Positions 46,301-59,400 of a DNA stretch of 64,000 nucleotides are shown piece after piece. The number at the start of each line of letters is the position of its first letter. The stretch's first letter is position 1. This stretch comes from Botryosphaeria dothidea (lineage: Eukaryota > Ascomycota > Dothideomycetes > Botryosphaeriales > Botryosphaeriaceae): assembly GCA_011503125.2 (NCBI GenBank), contig WWBZ02000051.1, positions 2,542,001 through 2,606,000 of the forward strand. The letters run 5' to 3'. A model generated the notes under the pieces. That model saw nothing but the letters and a program-made list of their open reading frames with translations. It ran no database searches and was not told where the DNA came from. The position numbers and the translations under genes were made by a program.

Positions 46301-47161
46301 GCATCAGCCCGCCCAGCCATCACGAAAATCTCCTCTCACGGTTGGGACGATCAGATGGCAAATCCGTTAATCTCGTGAGATTGATACTAAGCGCGCAGTA
46401 CATACACGTGGATCTTTTTTTTTTTTCCGCCGGGAGAACCCAACCAACGACGATTCCCCCTCTCACGAGGGAGGCGTCAAGAGGTTTTGCTGGTTGGTAG
46501 CTATGTGTATGTACGTGTACGCGAGGTGCCCCCACTCGGGATGTGTAAGTGCATTGCAGCAAAAAAAACAAGCGCGTTCCTGTGGGTGTGTTTGCCAGCC
46601 AGCCAGCCAGGGCAAATAGGCTTCGCTCTCTACAGTAGCCAATGCCTTTTCTTCTCCCCCTCCCACTCTCGGCTCTCCTTGGTCCTGTGGGAGGTAGCAG
46701 GGTTGCGGCGGCCAGCCAGCTAGCAGCGCGCTGAAAACAAGAAGGTCATAGAGAGAGGGCGAGTCGTAATTCCAGAAAACGAGCAAGCTATGGGAAAGCA
46801 TGAGAGGAGGTGAAAAGCAACGCGCTGAACAGTAAAACAAAGCGCCTTAGAACAAGGGTGTCATCGAAGTGGTTCCCTGTCTCAAATGTCAAGCCGCCCC
46901 AGATTCGTTAATTGTCAAGTGAAAAATGTCGTGATAGAGGGGGAAAAAAAGCGAGCAAACAATACTCCAGAGCTGTCCGTCGCTCGTTCCCATAGATTCG
47001 GTTACCCTTCCATCTCTTTCCGTCTTCGCCATGGGTGTATTCTTCGTGTGTCATGCAAGCAGCAACAACCTTTCGATGATGAAGTAATAAACTCGACCTT
47101 CTCTGTATCATGCCTATGACAAGTTCAGGCGTGATTGAGGGTAAGAGGGTCAGAGACATGT
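43336..47161. other. Long intergenic region, 3.8 kb
   Basis: No supported gene. Frames at 43586-43891, 45246-45727 and 45941-46378 lack motifs and splice-consistent neighbours. A 13-T run near 46417-46429 and a CCAG-repeat (CCAGCCAGCCAGCCAG, near 46597-46612) are the only simple features. It could hold a non-coding transcript or a gene without recognisable exons. Confidence 0.45.
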
Positions 47162-47770
47162 CTAGTCCCACCACGTCGTCCTCTGGATGCGGCCATGCTC
47201 TTGCAAGATGCCGAGCACGGCGGCGCTGTCGACATCAAGGCCGTATAGCCGCTGGAGAGGCTCGGCAATCATCATCCAGTCGAGGTGCTGGACGTCGAAC
47301 AGCTCAAGCACGATCTTCTCAAGCACTGTCCGCGGCTCCTGGCAGGAAGGCGGCTCGGGGGCGTATGGCGGAGCGGCTGCGTCGTAGTGACGGTAGCCCG
47401 GGCCATGGTAGCGACGGAGGCGGCGGCGTTTGATGATGCCGGCGTCGGTCCTCTGTGGCGTCCAGGCTGTTGTGATGTTGGAGGAAGTGGTCGAGCCGCA
47501 GGTGGACGGCGATGAGCAACCCACCGGGACGAGGTTGTCGTCTGGTGTGCGGGGCGGCTGAGGCGCCGCCGGTACTGGCACCGCATCGCCAGTGTCAGAA
47601 GGCGGGATTGTGAAATCGTTGGAGATCCAGGCGGCCGTGGCGCCTGTCTTGGAGTAGGTCGACTGTGCCGACGACGGCCGCAGCAGCCGTGTCACGGCAT
47701 CGAGGACCGGCGAGAGAGGTCTCAAGATCTGGGACCGAGACTTGGAGAGGACGAGTCCCCGTGAAGACAT
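47162..47770 (-). CDS. Hypothetical protein, 202 aa
   Basis: Single uninterrupted frame: MSSRGLVLSKSRSQILRPLS, a Pro/Thr-rich middle, basic KRRRLRRYHG, then a helical C-terminal block VLEKIVLELFDVQHLDWMMI, AEPLQRLYGLDVDSAAVLGI, LQEHGRI-QRTTWWD. The C-terminal block looks folded and could be a small helical domain. Family not recognised. Overlapping long frames on the opposite strand (GC-rich DNA) lower confidence. Confidence 0.55.
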   Translation of the reverse strand: MSSRGLVLSKSRSQILRPLSPVLDAVTRLLRPSSAQSTYSKTGATAAWISNDFTIPPSDTGDAVPVPAAPQPPRTPDDNLVPVGCSSPSTCGSTTSSNITTAWTPQRTDAGIIKRRRLRRYHGPGYRHYDAAAPPYAPEPPSCQEPRTVLEKIVLELFDVQHLDWMMIAEPLQRLYGLDVDSAAVLGILQEHGRIQRTTWWD

Positions 47771-48502
47771 GATGAGGGTATTTTAGGGCGGGAAAAACGG
47801 GAATAGCAAAAATGATCGATTACATTGAAGGTAGGGAAAAGGTTCACCGGTCAGTAGTACAGCAAAGGCACCGGATAGCCTGGCAGCAAGGCAGAGGGCT
47901 CGTGGGGCTCCAGCACTTACTTATCGTAAACGCATGCTGCGTATCAGGTCCTGGCATACCAGAGAAAGCAATGCACTGCAAGGCCAGCGGGTGCAGACGC
48001 ACATTGTTGAAAGGCGGCGGTAGGCCAATCAGTCGGGATGGGGCATCGGGGAACGGGAGCTGGCGCAGAAATAGAAATCCGCGGCACTGGCGAGCGGCGT
48101 CGCGCCTCGGTGGATTCTGGGGAGCGCTGCAGTGTATATTGACGCCGGACCGGGGGGTGACGTGGACCGCTTCTGCAACCGCTGGGAGCCAAGCCTGCAT
48201 CCTATTTGAACGTTAAACAGCCCTGCACTGCTCGGAATTCCAGAACGGGGTAAAAAGTGGCAAGACGGATTAGACACGGACCCGCACAGAGAGTGACTTG
48301 CAAAAATGTAATATTTTTTGAGGGATGTCTGCAGGTATGTTGGATTGCATGCCCGGCCGTAATAGCCGGCTGACAGCCTCTCATTGTCCGTAACAACGCA
48401 ACTTCTCCAGTATCGCAATTGTTGCCGTGCGTAAAGCCATTGCAGACTCCCACCAGAACCCAATGCCCACGCCGATAATCCCCACTCCGAAACCGCAAAC
48501 CC
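47771..48502. other. Intergenic, upstream of the 202-aa gene and downstream of uS13
   Basis: No gene recognised; promoter of the former and 3' UTR of the latter. Confidence 0.45.
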
Positions 48503-49090
48503 TTAACCCTTCTTCTTGGAGACACCGACGGTGCGACCGCGGCGGCCGGTGGTCTTGGTGTGCTGACCACGGACACGGAGACCCCAGTAGTGACGCAGAC
48601 CACGGTGGGCGCGGATCTTCTTCAAGCGCTCGAGATCCTCACGGAGCTTGGAGTCGACACCGTTGGCGAGGACCTGGTAGTCCTTGCCGTCGACAATGTC
48701 GCGTTGCCTGTTCAAGAACCAGGTGGGGATCTTGTACTGGGTCGGGTTTTGGATGATGGTGACGATGCGCTCGAGTTCTTCCGAGGTAAGTTCACCGGCG
48801 CTGTTTCGCATATCAGCCTCCGCTCTGCATTCCCGCATTCTTCTCGGTTGGCGCTTTACCGCTTGCTGAGGTCGACATCGGCCTTCTTGCAGACCAGGTT
48901 GGAGTAGCGGCGACCAACACCCTTGATCTTGGTCAGGGCGTACATGACCTTCTGCTTTCCATCAACGTTGGTGTTGAGGAGACGCAGAATGTACTGGAAG
49001 TTGCTCTTCTCTCCTGAGACGAGCGCTGCCATCGGGGTTAGCTGGGCGACATCGCGAGGGCGTAGCAGGGCGCATTCGGCACGTACACAT
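48503..49090 (-). CDS. rps18: 40S ribosomal protein uS13 (Rps18)
   Basis: Three exons on the minus strand: 49090-49087 (ATGT only), 49025-48860, 48800-48503; 155 residues. The four-base first exon joins by a 61-bp intron (donor GTACGT, branch GCTAAC, acceptor GGCAG) to give [20 protein letters not shown], the conserved start. A downstream in-frame ATG at 49032 would give MAALVSGEK and is rejected as the start. The rest is canonical: [78 protein letters not shown]. The protein sits in the 40S head and contacts tRNA and the intersubunit bridge. Confidence 0.95.
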
Positions 49091-50186
49091 GGTGGGCAAC
49101 TGGTCGTTGTCGGCTGTCGGGTCGTCGTCGTGGTTGTCACTGGGCGGAGGCGAGTAGGAAGGGCTTTTTGGAGAAGTGTGGGCGGCCGCTTAGTTTTTCC
49201 GAGGTTCGCCCAAGCGCTTTCCCGTTTCGGGGTGTGCCGCCGCTCAACCAGCGACACTGTCCAGTTCTTTCGACCTCGCTGTACTTCCGATATGCTCTTG
49301 GCCACCTAGTTCCTCAATTTTTCAGTGTCTACTTCTTTGTAATCCTCGTGCACTCTTCCCGCATTCTTGCATAGCCTTTTAGAAGGGGGAGATCGCAGGT
49401 CTTAGCACAAGCATCGTCAAACGTCAACGAGCACAGCTTGAGGACAGCATACGCGGTTGGCATAATTGGACTGCTCACTGCAAATGTCCGTTATTGAATA
49501 CTACAGGATTTGATAGTCGGTCACAGGTTACGGAATGTGATGCTCTCATTGCGGTATAGTGAATAAAGAATGGTTACACAAGGTGGAGTGAACATTCTGA
49601 GGCCTCATGACTGTGGTTGTGCGTGCCTACACAGTATACTCTTGAGAGCGAAGGCAGAATAATGCGAAACATTTTCGGGTGTAAGGTGTGGAGGGATCTG
49701 CGACTGTCAAGACCGTGCTTACAAGGTGTTGCGCGTATGGCAGCATCAAAGCGCTCAAGGCCTGCGATTTCTTCTTAAGAGGCACGAATATTATTGGCAA
49801 AACCACTTTAAGCGAACATCATCAAGCATCGGATGACCTGGAAAGCCCCGTCATGAACTCTCTGCGCCCATTTGCACCCAAAATTGACTGGACGAATTTT
49901 GGAGTCGCGACGAGGTGTGCGGGCGCGCCATCACGTGGGATAATCTTGGCAATTTTAGGGCTGTCATTCGCTGGCGGAGCTCGAGCGCAAGACACCTGTT
50001 CAGTTGGAGGCGCATCTTTCCAGTCCCCTTCGATACGACACCCAGAACATGCCACATATCCGGCCCAGCTACGCCTGAATTTTCTGTACATCCCCCACGC
50101 GTACAGTCGCCGCCTGCGAGAAACTCTTGCACGTCTGAGCTCCGTCGCTTTCGCATCGCCGTCCCTCTGGGACACCGCCGTTCATT
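49091..50186. other. Divergent intergenic region between uS13 and sec63
   Basis: 1.1 kb with two promoters. No gene recognised; frames at 49688-50262 have no features. Confidence 0.5.
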
Positions 50187-52437
50187 ATGTCCACCGACTA
50201 CAACTATGACGAACAGGTGCGCGTTCTTTGCGCCCCGCGCCCGCACAACGCCCACCTACTGACTGCGCCGCCAGGGACAATTCTTCCCGTACTTCGTCGT
50301 CACCATCACCGGCCTGGTAACCATTCCGGTCACCATCTCGCTGCTCACTCGCAGCAAGGATCTTGAGAACACGGCCTCGAGAATACAGTCCGACTTCACG
50401 CCCGACCATGTCGATCTCATTGAGGGCCAACGCAAGAAGCTGCGCCGCCAGGAGCGCAAGTTGGGCAAGTTCTTGTTCGCCCTGGGCGGCTGGGTAGTTA
50501 TGGCTTGGATGGTCTATCTCATGGTCGTAACCGCACGAACCGTCCCCAAGATCTGGGATCCCTATGAGGTTCTGGGAGTATCCAGGGTAAGACCGCATGC
50601 GCATACTCGGCGACTTCATTCTGATTATCTGTAGTCTGCCTCTGAGAAGGAGATCAAGTCTTTCTACCGCAAACTCTCCATCACTCACCACCCCGACAAA
50701 GTCCAGCCCGACCCGGCAAAGAACCTGACCATAGACGACATCAATGAGAAATGGGTCGAATACACAAAGGCTTTCAAAGCACTTACTGATGAGGAGGTTC
50801 GCAACAACTACCTGCAATATGGCCACCCCGACGGCAAGCAAAGTTTCAGCATTGGCATCGCCCTGCCGAAATGGATCGTCACCGAGGGCCATGGTAGATA
50901 CGTCTTGCTCGGCTACGGAATTGTTCTTGGAGTTGTCCTGCCTTACCTGGTTGGCAAGTGGTGGTATGGCACTCAGCGCGTTACCAAGGAAAAGGTCCTG
51001 GTCTCTAGTGCGGGCAACATCTTCAAGGAATACAAGCCGGATCTGAGTGAGGGTGGCGTTCTTGCCGCTCTCAGTACTGGAGCTGAATTTGAGGAAGCGC
51101 TCAGAGGAAATAAAGCTGAGGCTGGTCTTTCCAAGGTAGAGTCGAAGCTCTTCCAAGAGGGTGAGCTCTCTCCTCTCGCCGGAGGCCTTAGCGTCAAAAA
51201 CCGTCAGACTTTGGAGGAACTCGATGAAGGCGCTCGCAGGAAGGCTCTCGCTTTGCTTTGGGCCTACCTTGGCCGCGTGGAGCTTGAGGACCCAACGCTC
51301 AATGCTGAAAAGTTCGAGGTTGCGCCAATCGCCCACAAGCTCAACGATGCTTTCTTTGCTATTGCACTTGCTTACGGAAACACTCAACCTCTTCTGGCAT
51401 CCTACCACACCTCTCAGAACGTCCTCCAGGCCATTCCTCCGAAGTCTTCGCCTCTTCTCCAGCTTCCTGGCTTTACCTCAGCTGTTGTTCGCGCAATCGA
51501 AGGTGAGAGCGCGCGGGTACACATGAGCATTGTGGAATACATGAACCTTTCGGAAGATGAGAGGCGCAAGCGCGCAATTGGTCCTGGCCTTCTGTCGGAG
51601 AATGAGTACGCGACCGCTCAGAAGGTTGCGCGCCAACTCCCGCATCTTCATGTCGAGAAGGCTTTCTTCAAGGTTCTTGGTGAGAAGGTCATCATTCCCA
51701 GCAGCTTGGTCCAATTTGTCGTCAAAGCTCGTATCATTCCTCCTGGCTCCACCAACGTTCCCCCGGTCAACGAGAAAGACCTCGAGGATGTCGACCCCAA
51801 GGAAGGTGATCTGGATGCCCTCCATGGCCGCAAGAAGGGCGACGAGGCAGAGGAGGCCAAGAAGGCCGAAACCGCCGGTCAGCCTCCGCTCGCCTACGCT
51901 CCGTACTTCCCCAGGGACCACTCCCCGAGATGGCACGTTTTCCTCTCAGACAGCAGGCAAGGCAAGGTCGCGGTTCCTCCGTTCACGTTCACCAAATTCG
52001 ACAAGCCCCTGTTTGATGAGCAAGGCAACCCGACCTATAACGTTCAGACTCTCAAGATGCAATTCGGTGCTCCGCCCCAGCCTGGCCAGTACAAGTTCAC
52101 CATGAACCTTGTGTGCGACAGCTACATTGGCATGGACACCAAGATGGATGTCACCCTTGTCATCGACCACCCATCGAAGGCAGCAGAGATCGAAGAAGAA
52201 GAGGACATCAGCGAGCCGGATGAGGGTAAGTGGCCACAATACACTGGCAAATTTGAGAGCATTGCTAACCCAAGCTTAGATACTATTGCAGGACAGATGG
52301 CTGCCATGAAGGGCGGCGAGACTAAGAAGCCCAAGGTCCGTAAGGTGGAAGAGTCCAGCGGCAGTGACACCGAGGGAGACGAGGATCTATCGGATACCAG
52401 CGAAACTGATACCGATACCGATACCGATGAAGAGTAG
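50187..52437 (+). CDS. sec63: ER translocon subunit Sec63
   Basis: Exons 50187-50216, 50275-50586, 50635-52225 and 52280-52437, 696 residues. Start MSTDYNYDEQ-GQFFPYFVV, TM helices TITGLVTIPVTISLL, FLFALGGWVVMAWMVYLMVV and YVLLGYGIVLGVVLPYLVG. A lumenal J domain lies at about 104-175 with the HPD triad (SITHHPDKV, about 134-136) that recruits BiP/Kar2. Two Sec63/Brl regions follow (AIAYGNTQPLL-like AIALAYGNTQPLLASYHTSQ; LVQFVVKARIIPPGS; PRWHVFLSDSRQGKVAVPPF). The acidic cytosolic tail ends SDTSETDTDTDTDEE and is the likely Sec62 contact. The last intron (52226-52279, 54 bp, donor GTAAGT, branch GCTAAC, acceptor CTTAG) is a multiple of three without stops; if retained, the product is 714 residues. 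Confidence 0.95.
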
Positions 52438-53447
52438 TGGATTTAGAGCTGCGGCCTTTTTAAGTGTATGATTGGTATGCATTGGTTAGGCGTTTATGAG
52501 GCAAAGAAAGGCTGCTGCTCTGCTCTGCTCTTACTGGGGGTTCTTCCTTCTTATGCTGCGCGTCCTGTTTCAAGGAATACCTTCCGATTTACCCTTGAGG
52601 GCTTGGGCGCGCTTGTTTGGGCTCAAAAAATTATTGTACAGAGGCTGGGCAGACAAGGTGGTAGCGGAATATTCCCTTTGAGAGCTTTCTAATTCGAATT
52701 TGAACTATGTTTAGATGGACCGGTCGTCGTAGCGATGTTTGTGCACTCAAGCCTCAGTTGCTGGAGGCAATTCGATATGTTTTATGCTACTGTCAGCATA
52801 GTGCGATGACGACGGCCAACGCCAATAGACCGTTCTAGACACAGAAGGGGTGACGTGCACCATACCGTCACCGAACGTTCGTCGCTCGCTCTGTTTTTGA
52901 TTCTGCTCCGTAGACAGAGCTAACGGCTTTTTCGACGCCTCGCACAGCAATTCCATAAGCCACACGTGCATACATTCGGCAGCTTCCCGAGTGACGGCGT
53001 TTTTGAGGTAGTTCTGCTAACCCATTGCGGTATGTGTATCCCAGTGGCAAGCCCATTGAAAGCGCGCCAATACGACCGTCTTTAAACCGCGGTCTGTTTC
53101 GCATATGGCTCGATGTGGCTGCTGAGCGGTGCTTTTTCGCCGTAGGACCCCCTTTTATTCCTTGGGTCGAACTATTGTCGTCGTGTTGGTTGTTGTGCGC
53201 AGGCGTAGGTTGATGATTAGAAAGTTGCCAGCGCTAAAGGGATGAGGGAGTTAAGTCTAGAATCCTACCGGCGCCACGGCGGAGGGCGGGATTACTGCAA
53301 CGGGTATGTGACGACACAGTGAGGGCTTAGCACACGTGTCTGCATTCCTTCGAAAAAAGAGCGCATGTATCTGATGGATTCATGGTACTCGACGGTCTGG
53401 CAAGACCAGGAGGAGGATTTACCGACTCGGCGCTAATGCTTCTGGCA
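52438..53447. other. Intergenic between sec63 and the periodic array
   Basis: sec63 3' flank, no gene. A degenerate array-like motif may be present at about 53246-53271 (AAGTCTAGAATCCTACCGG). Confidence 0.45.
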
Positions 53448-56400
53448 TTGGACGTCGCAAAGAATCCTTTACCATGTGTTGTGCGTTATGTGGCGTCGCT
53501 CGGTTCGTCAGCTCTCCCGTCCGGCTTCTCGTTCGTGTTCTCGAACACGCTGACGCTCAAGGCTTCTCCACGGGCATGAAGTCCTGCAGGCGTGGGACTG
53601 CTGGGTGAAGCTTGACTCGTCATCTTCAGACGTAGGAAATGATCCGCTGGCTGCACTATTGCACGATGATTGGCGCAAGGACGTCCTTTTGGACACGCAG
53701 TGCTGAGAACCCGAGGAATGTTGTAAGTATGGTCCTTCTTGGGTCTCACTCTGGCCCTTGCCACTTTCCACTGGCGGTTTCGGAGAGAACAACTTCCAAC
53801 GTAGGAATGGATCCTTCCATCATGATGGCGGAGAGCGGCTGGTGAAGTACAGTAGTGCCGAGACACACTGCTCACGTAGTTCCAGATGCTTGGATGCATT
53901 TGAGGGGTCAAGCCCTCGTTTTGGCGCCTCTCCATTGGCTTTGTCGAATGCACCCTTGGACGTAGCAAATGATCCTTCTATGCAGTCTTACGTGGTTGTT
54001 GCCCTCGAATCATCGCGGAGCCATTTTTTCTGTGTCTTCGAAGTACCTTTCACAGCTGCGAAGTTCTGGACTGTCGACCGCATGCATCTGCCCGGATGAG
54101 TCGACAACATTGAACATAGGAAAGATTCCTACCCAGGTTTCGCATTCATCCATACCACCCTCCGCTGGCCTTCGATCTGTTTCTTTCAGCTCGGCCCGGT
54201 AGTGGTGACCGGACCGGCATTTCCGAGCGGGTCGGGGCCGTGGTAGTGCAACCGTAGAAACAAAGCTCTCGGTGAGAAAGGCGGGCGGCCGGGGCCATCG
54301 CTCCACCGCAGAACCCTGACGCCGGTCTTTTCCTTAACGGTATTATTGCCATTCCAGCCGTGGTCACTCCGATGAACCTCGGGACAGACTTGCAACGTCG
54401 AACGTAGGTAAAAATCCTTTCCAGATCTTGCCGTGCTCCGTGGCTTTACGGCTAACGACCATTGCTTCTTTCGCGCCCCGTAGCGAGCTATTGGGGGGTT
54501 TTTGATAGCTTCCCCGCAAGAAAGGTTCCGGAATGTCTCTGGGTTTTCTAGCGTTTTGCGCCGTCAGGTACCTTCAAACGTAGGAAGGAATCCTTCCCAC
54601 GTCACTGGGATCGAGTGACCTATGGGACTCCGATAGCCTGGATGCACCCGTGCATTGACCATTTAGTCAGAGATGTCTGGCTTCTGATTGATGCTTTCTT
54701 TGTCTAGCTGGCGCGGCCTGCGAAAAGAACTTCAGACGCAGGAAATAATCCTGCCGAGCTGGCCGAAGCGGTGCGGCTGGTCGTGAGGACCGGTACTTTT
54801 GCACTTGGTGCTGTTTCTGGAAGATGGCGCGGAGTTGTGTCCCTTGTACGACCTACTAAGATTTTCTTTGACGGATCCTCGAACGTAGGAAAGAATCCTT
54901 CCATGTGACTGTTGCTCTTTCAGACGGAAAGTGTCATCTTCATGTGAAAAGCTGAGAATATTGAATGTAAGGAACAATCTTTCCCCGGCATTACTATCTT
55001 AAGTGTCCCTTCCCATCATCCTTCACATGAGAAATCAAGGTTTAGGGGATACCTCACAAACGAGGTGAGTTGGGAGAATGTCGAACGTCGGAGAATTCAG
55101 TTCCCTGTCATTGCAGCATCATTCTTGCAGTCAATATTCCTTGCTGTGAGATGACGCGGCCTCTTCCGTCCAGGGTCATGAAGTGGACAACTTCAGCACA
55201 CACCTGGATCCATAATAGCTTCATAACCTATTCCCCCCGGGGACTAGAAGCAATGGAGAATTACCCCCGGCGTTTGCTGCACTGGCGGCAGTAAGCCAGT
55301 ACATGGCGGAACTCGGAGACCACAGTAGTTGTTGAGATGCCTTAGGCTGACGGTATACTCCGACGTCTTTGCACGGCAAGTGTCGTTCCGTTCCAAACTA
55401 AGCTATAGTCGAAAACATTAGGACCACTCCTGAAGCCCATGGATGACCCTAATGACTGTTCTGTGAAGGTTCAGATTGGAAAAAATTCTCCTAACCATAG
55501 CAGCTGGAAGAAGTTTCGAAGGTTCGTCTGGCCTGACCACTCTCTCCGTTGCAGCCACTGATCTGATTGCTTGGACGGAGCTTTTGTGGGTTTAATTGGC
55601 TAATCCGCTGAACGGCATGTGGCCGTTGAGAGCATCTTACAACGCCTGAAAGAATCCTTCGATGCCACTGGTGGCCAGTGGCTGATAGATCAACGCAGTG
55701 GTCGGAACAATAGAGCTGTGCTGTTGAAGACGGCTTCTCTACGGTGCTCCTGACTTAGGCATATTCGGTAATAGGTCCTGGAATACGAAACGAGTATCGC
55801 ACGTATCTGTGGATCCTCCCAAATATATATATACAATCTTTGAGCGAGTACAAGGGCTCTCGGCCGGCGCGGCGCAGCGCCATCTACGAGATGTGGAGAA
55901 ACGGATGCTCACGGCTTGCTAAAGTGGGAGTATGCTTGAACGTCTAAAAGGCTCCTTCCGGTCGCCGAGGTCCACAATGGCGCCGAGCTTTCAAACACGA
56001 GGATCAGACCATAGGTCTTCTACTGAACGCCATTATTGTGAAGTTTGGCAGATTTCTGGCGCAAGTTAGCTTGAAGTTTGCTTTTTGACGCAGCACGAGT
56101 AAGGCAACATTAAACGTCTGAAGAAATCCTTCCGCCCGATGCTTAGTACAATGGTTGCAAGTATAAGCGTGCCAGGACACAAACACCTCGGCATCCCGGC
56201 CACATTCATTTGAGGTGAGTGCAATACTTGGCTTTCGCCTCACTCTCGCTCACTCTATTGCAGTCCTCATCCTCGAACGTCGCAAGAATCCTCGCGCGCC
56301 CAATAGATTAAGTGGGCCGAGACCATTGCCATTTCAGGCAGTAATTGAGAGGGGAAAGCTGCTCCCCCGGGTAAGCCCCAGGATCTGCAGGATCGTGTTC

Positions 56401-59400
56401 CTGGAAGCTTTTAGCCTTTCTCCCGTCTCGCAGATAGGAAAAAGCAAAAATCACGATAACAGAGCGACAATGTCGAACGTCTGAAAGAATCCTCCAGGAG
56501 CTCTTTTTCGCAGCTGCCGGCACTTCTTCACCGCCACATCAGGTAGCCACTTAACGCACCAACCGTCCCCACAGCCCCGGTACCGCCCCCGGCGCACTGT
56601 GTACATGCGTGGTGTCCTTTCGCCTTTGCATGGCGCATCAACCATTCTGCCCACCACGGCTCCAGCTTTCGGCTCTTGCCATAGTTCGAAGTCTGGGGCG
56701 TCGAGCGCGTCGGGGAAATCCTTTCGGTGATATTGTGTTTCGCCGCAAAGGCACTACCACACGGGGAAACGCTCAGAGAGTTTGGAACACTTTGCGGCCG
56801 TACCAGCTGCGAAGTTGCGCCAACTGCTGGATTGTGCATACCACACGGTTCACCATTAGCCAACAACTTCGAACGTCTGAAATACCCTTGCATTTGCCTA
56901 AATTGGCCTTAGCTGGCCAGCTTAGTCCCGATGTTTGCAACCTTGTAGCTGCACACTACGTAGCTAAACATACCTCCTTAGGTTGAGGATATGCAGGGGG
57001 CTTCCTTTGTTCTTTGCTTTTGCCCCGGCCTCCGCAATTCGTGTCTCTCCGCACAACTTCCAACGCCTAAGGCATTCATTCGGCGTATTCATGAAAAAAG
57101 CAGTGGTGCGCCTTGCCTGCCTGCCGCCCGAGGTGAGTGTAAATGTGCTCGTGTAGGCCCGAGAGCAGCTACAATGGCCGGTACGGGCTTCTCAACTTTG
57201 AACGTCTGAAAATCCCTTCGGAGGTATAGTAGCCTCGAGATTGGCCGTGAGCATAACTGCTTCTAGCAATGCACTGGGATGTTCAAGAAGCAATTCGTAA
57301 TCGTTGCGGCTCGGGCCCTTCGTAACATAAGATTGATTGGGGTTTACCCTGTCAATGGGACCGAGAATCTCCGGTAACCAGAGACGATCGTAAAGCTACC
57401 AGTCGGCGGTCGTGACAACTGAAAGTCTCAACAGCGCCCCGAGACCAGGGACCCAACACTCTAGACCGTCGGCTACTTTCTCTGGGTCAATATCTTCGAA
57501 CGTCTGAAAAATCCTTCGGCGACGTCGCAGCGAGTAGAACCTTGACCATTGCCGCATGAAGCAACTGCCGGAATATGTGTCGGCCACCATACCCTGTCAA
57601 CTGCATCAAACCCTAATAAGTGCGGCTTCGGCTGCCACCAGAAAGATGTTCAAACGTCTGGAAAAATCCTTTGATCCTCCGCGATTTGCCATACCCATTT
57701 CGACTCAGGTTACGACTCAATTTCCTGGTTACATCGGCCGCAAGACGTATGATCTTCATAACCCTCGACAACATTGAACACAGTCCCACCCCTGTTCGAG
57801 CATGCTGCGCGGTAAAGGCAAGATTTGCCGTGGTAGAGTGGGTCAGCCAGACTTTAATCCCACGATGCCCCTCTCACAGAGCCCCGGCAATCATCCAAGG
57901 TACTTCTTCATCGCATTTCCATACTTAGCTCTCGTATTCTATAACAACCTCGAACTTCTGAAAGAATCCTTCGGAAGATCTTCTCCAAGTAAAGGGCCGT
58001 AGCTCCCATACCATCACCACATCTCATTAGTTTCCGTAGTCATCACCTCACGAAGATGAGACCAGCGGAGCAAAATCCATCTCTGCTCCGGTTCTAAAGC
58101 TAATTCGTAGCGTTGAATGTCGAAAAGGGATCGTCTCGCCAGCCAAAGAAGAGGTGGCGGCTTGAAGACCTTGGTCTTCGAGGGTCCAGAACAACAAAAC
58201 AGTGACGCCTCCACGACTTGGAACCCACGCGGCTCAAAGCAGCTAGCATTCGGGAGTGACGGACCGTAGCCGCCTCATAAACAATTTATCCAACCACAAT
58301 CGAGAAGATACGTCTTTCGTATACATGGTCAGTGCGACACCAACGCAAACACGTAAGCTAATTATTTTCTTAGCTGGCGAAACACACTACCACTGCACCT
58401 GTCAGGAGGTTCCCAGTGGTTCTGATGGACGATCACTCTCTCGCCCGCGGAGAAAGGCTCCGTAGTCGTGACGCAAGCTCTTCTATTCTGACAAGTTCAC
58501 TCATCAGACGGAGAGTCGTCCGTGATCCCGGCGGGCTGGAACAGTTCGACCGGCTACGCGGCCTAAAATAACGGCTCCGTTACGTTAGCGGACCAGAGGC
58601 AACTACTTGTGGGATTGGTGCGAGCCAAAAGAGGCCAACCAAACACCAACACCAATAGTCTGCTGCCAAGAATGCGGGCACTACCAACTCAAATTCTCTG
58701 ATGATGAATACCTCAAAGAGGACCAAGATCAACTTCGAACGTCTGAAAACTCTCTCGGCGGCATTTCTGAATTCAAGCACACTAAAGACAACGCCCAACC
58801 CTGATTCCTTGTCACCAACCACGTGGTCCTGTGGCTTTGGAGTCGGATTATGCTTCAAGTGGAATCGTACATCCACCACTTTTGTCCTATATTCTTACCC
58901 ATGAAAGTGTCAGTAATCCTACATGCTCCCGCGTCAGTATTGCATCTACCGTCAGAAAACATAGCTGTGAACCCCGCTCAAGTCGACCACCTCATCGACG
59001 GACTCGGTACACTCCGCTGGCGTCCCCCTTTTCTCTCGGGCAGTCCCGTACCCAAACCACCACTCGCCCCTCATTCCAGAAGCCCAACAGGGAGTTCGCC
59101 GCCATGCAAACACCCAAACTCCCAACGCCAGAAAAGGAGATTTCTGGCCCCCGATCAGAGGTCACCCCACCAATAACTTCCAAATCTCGATCGAGCCCAT
59201 CATGTTCAAACGTCTGAAGGCAGCTTCCGTTCTTCCGTCAAACGTCTAGCAGGCGCTTTGAACCCTTGCCATCCCCACTTCCAAAGGCATGTACCGTTCT
59301 CTCTGCCCCCAGCGTTGGGAGAGGGCAACCTCCGAAGCAGCTAATCAGACCCGACTACCACCACCACCACCACCGCCGCCGCCGCCGCCTTAATTTCGAC

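Noticed and set aside
43586..46378. Several 80-145 codon frames in the 3.8-kb gap
   Set aside because: Overlapping frames on both strands, no recognisable domain, no flanking exons.
49026..49305. uS13 N-terminal extension or start at 49032
   Set aside because: Splicing from ATGT at 49090 gives the conserved MSLVSGEK start, so the longer frame and the 49032 ATG are artefacts of reading the intron.
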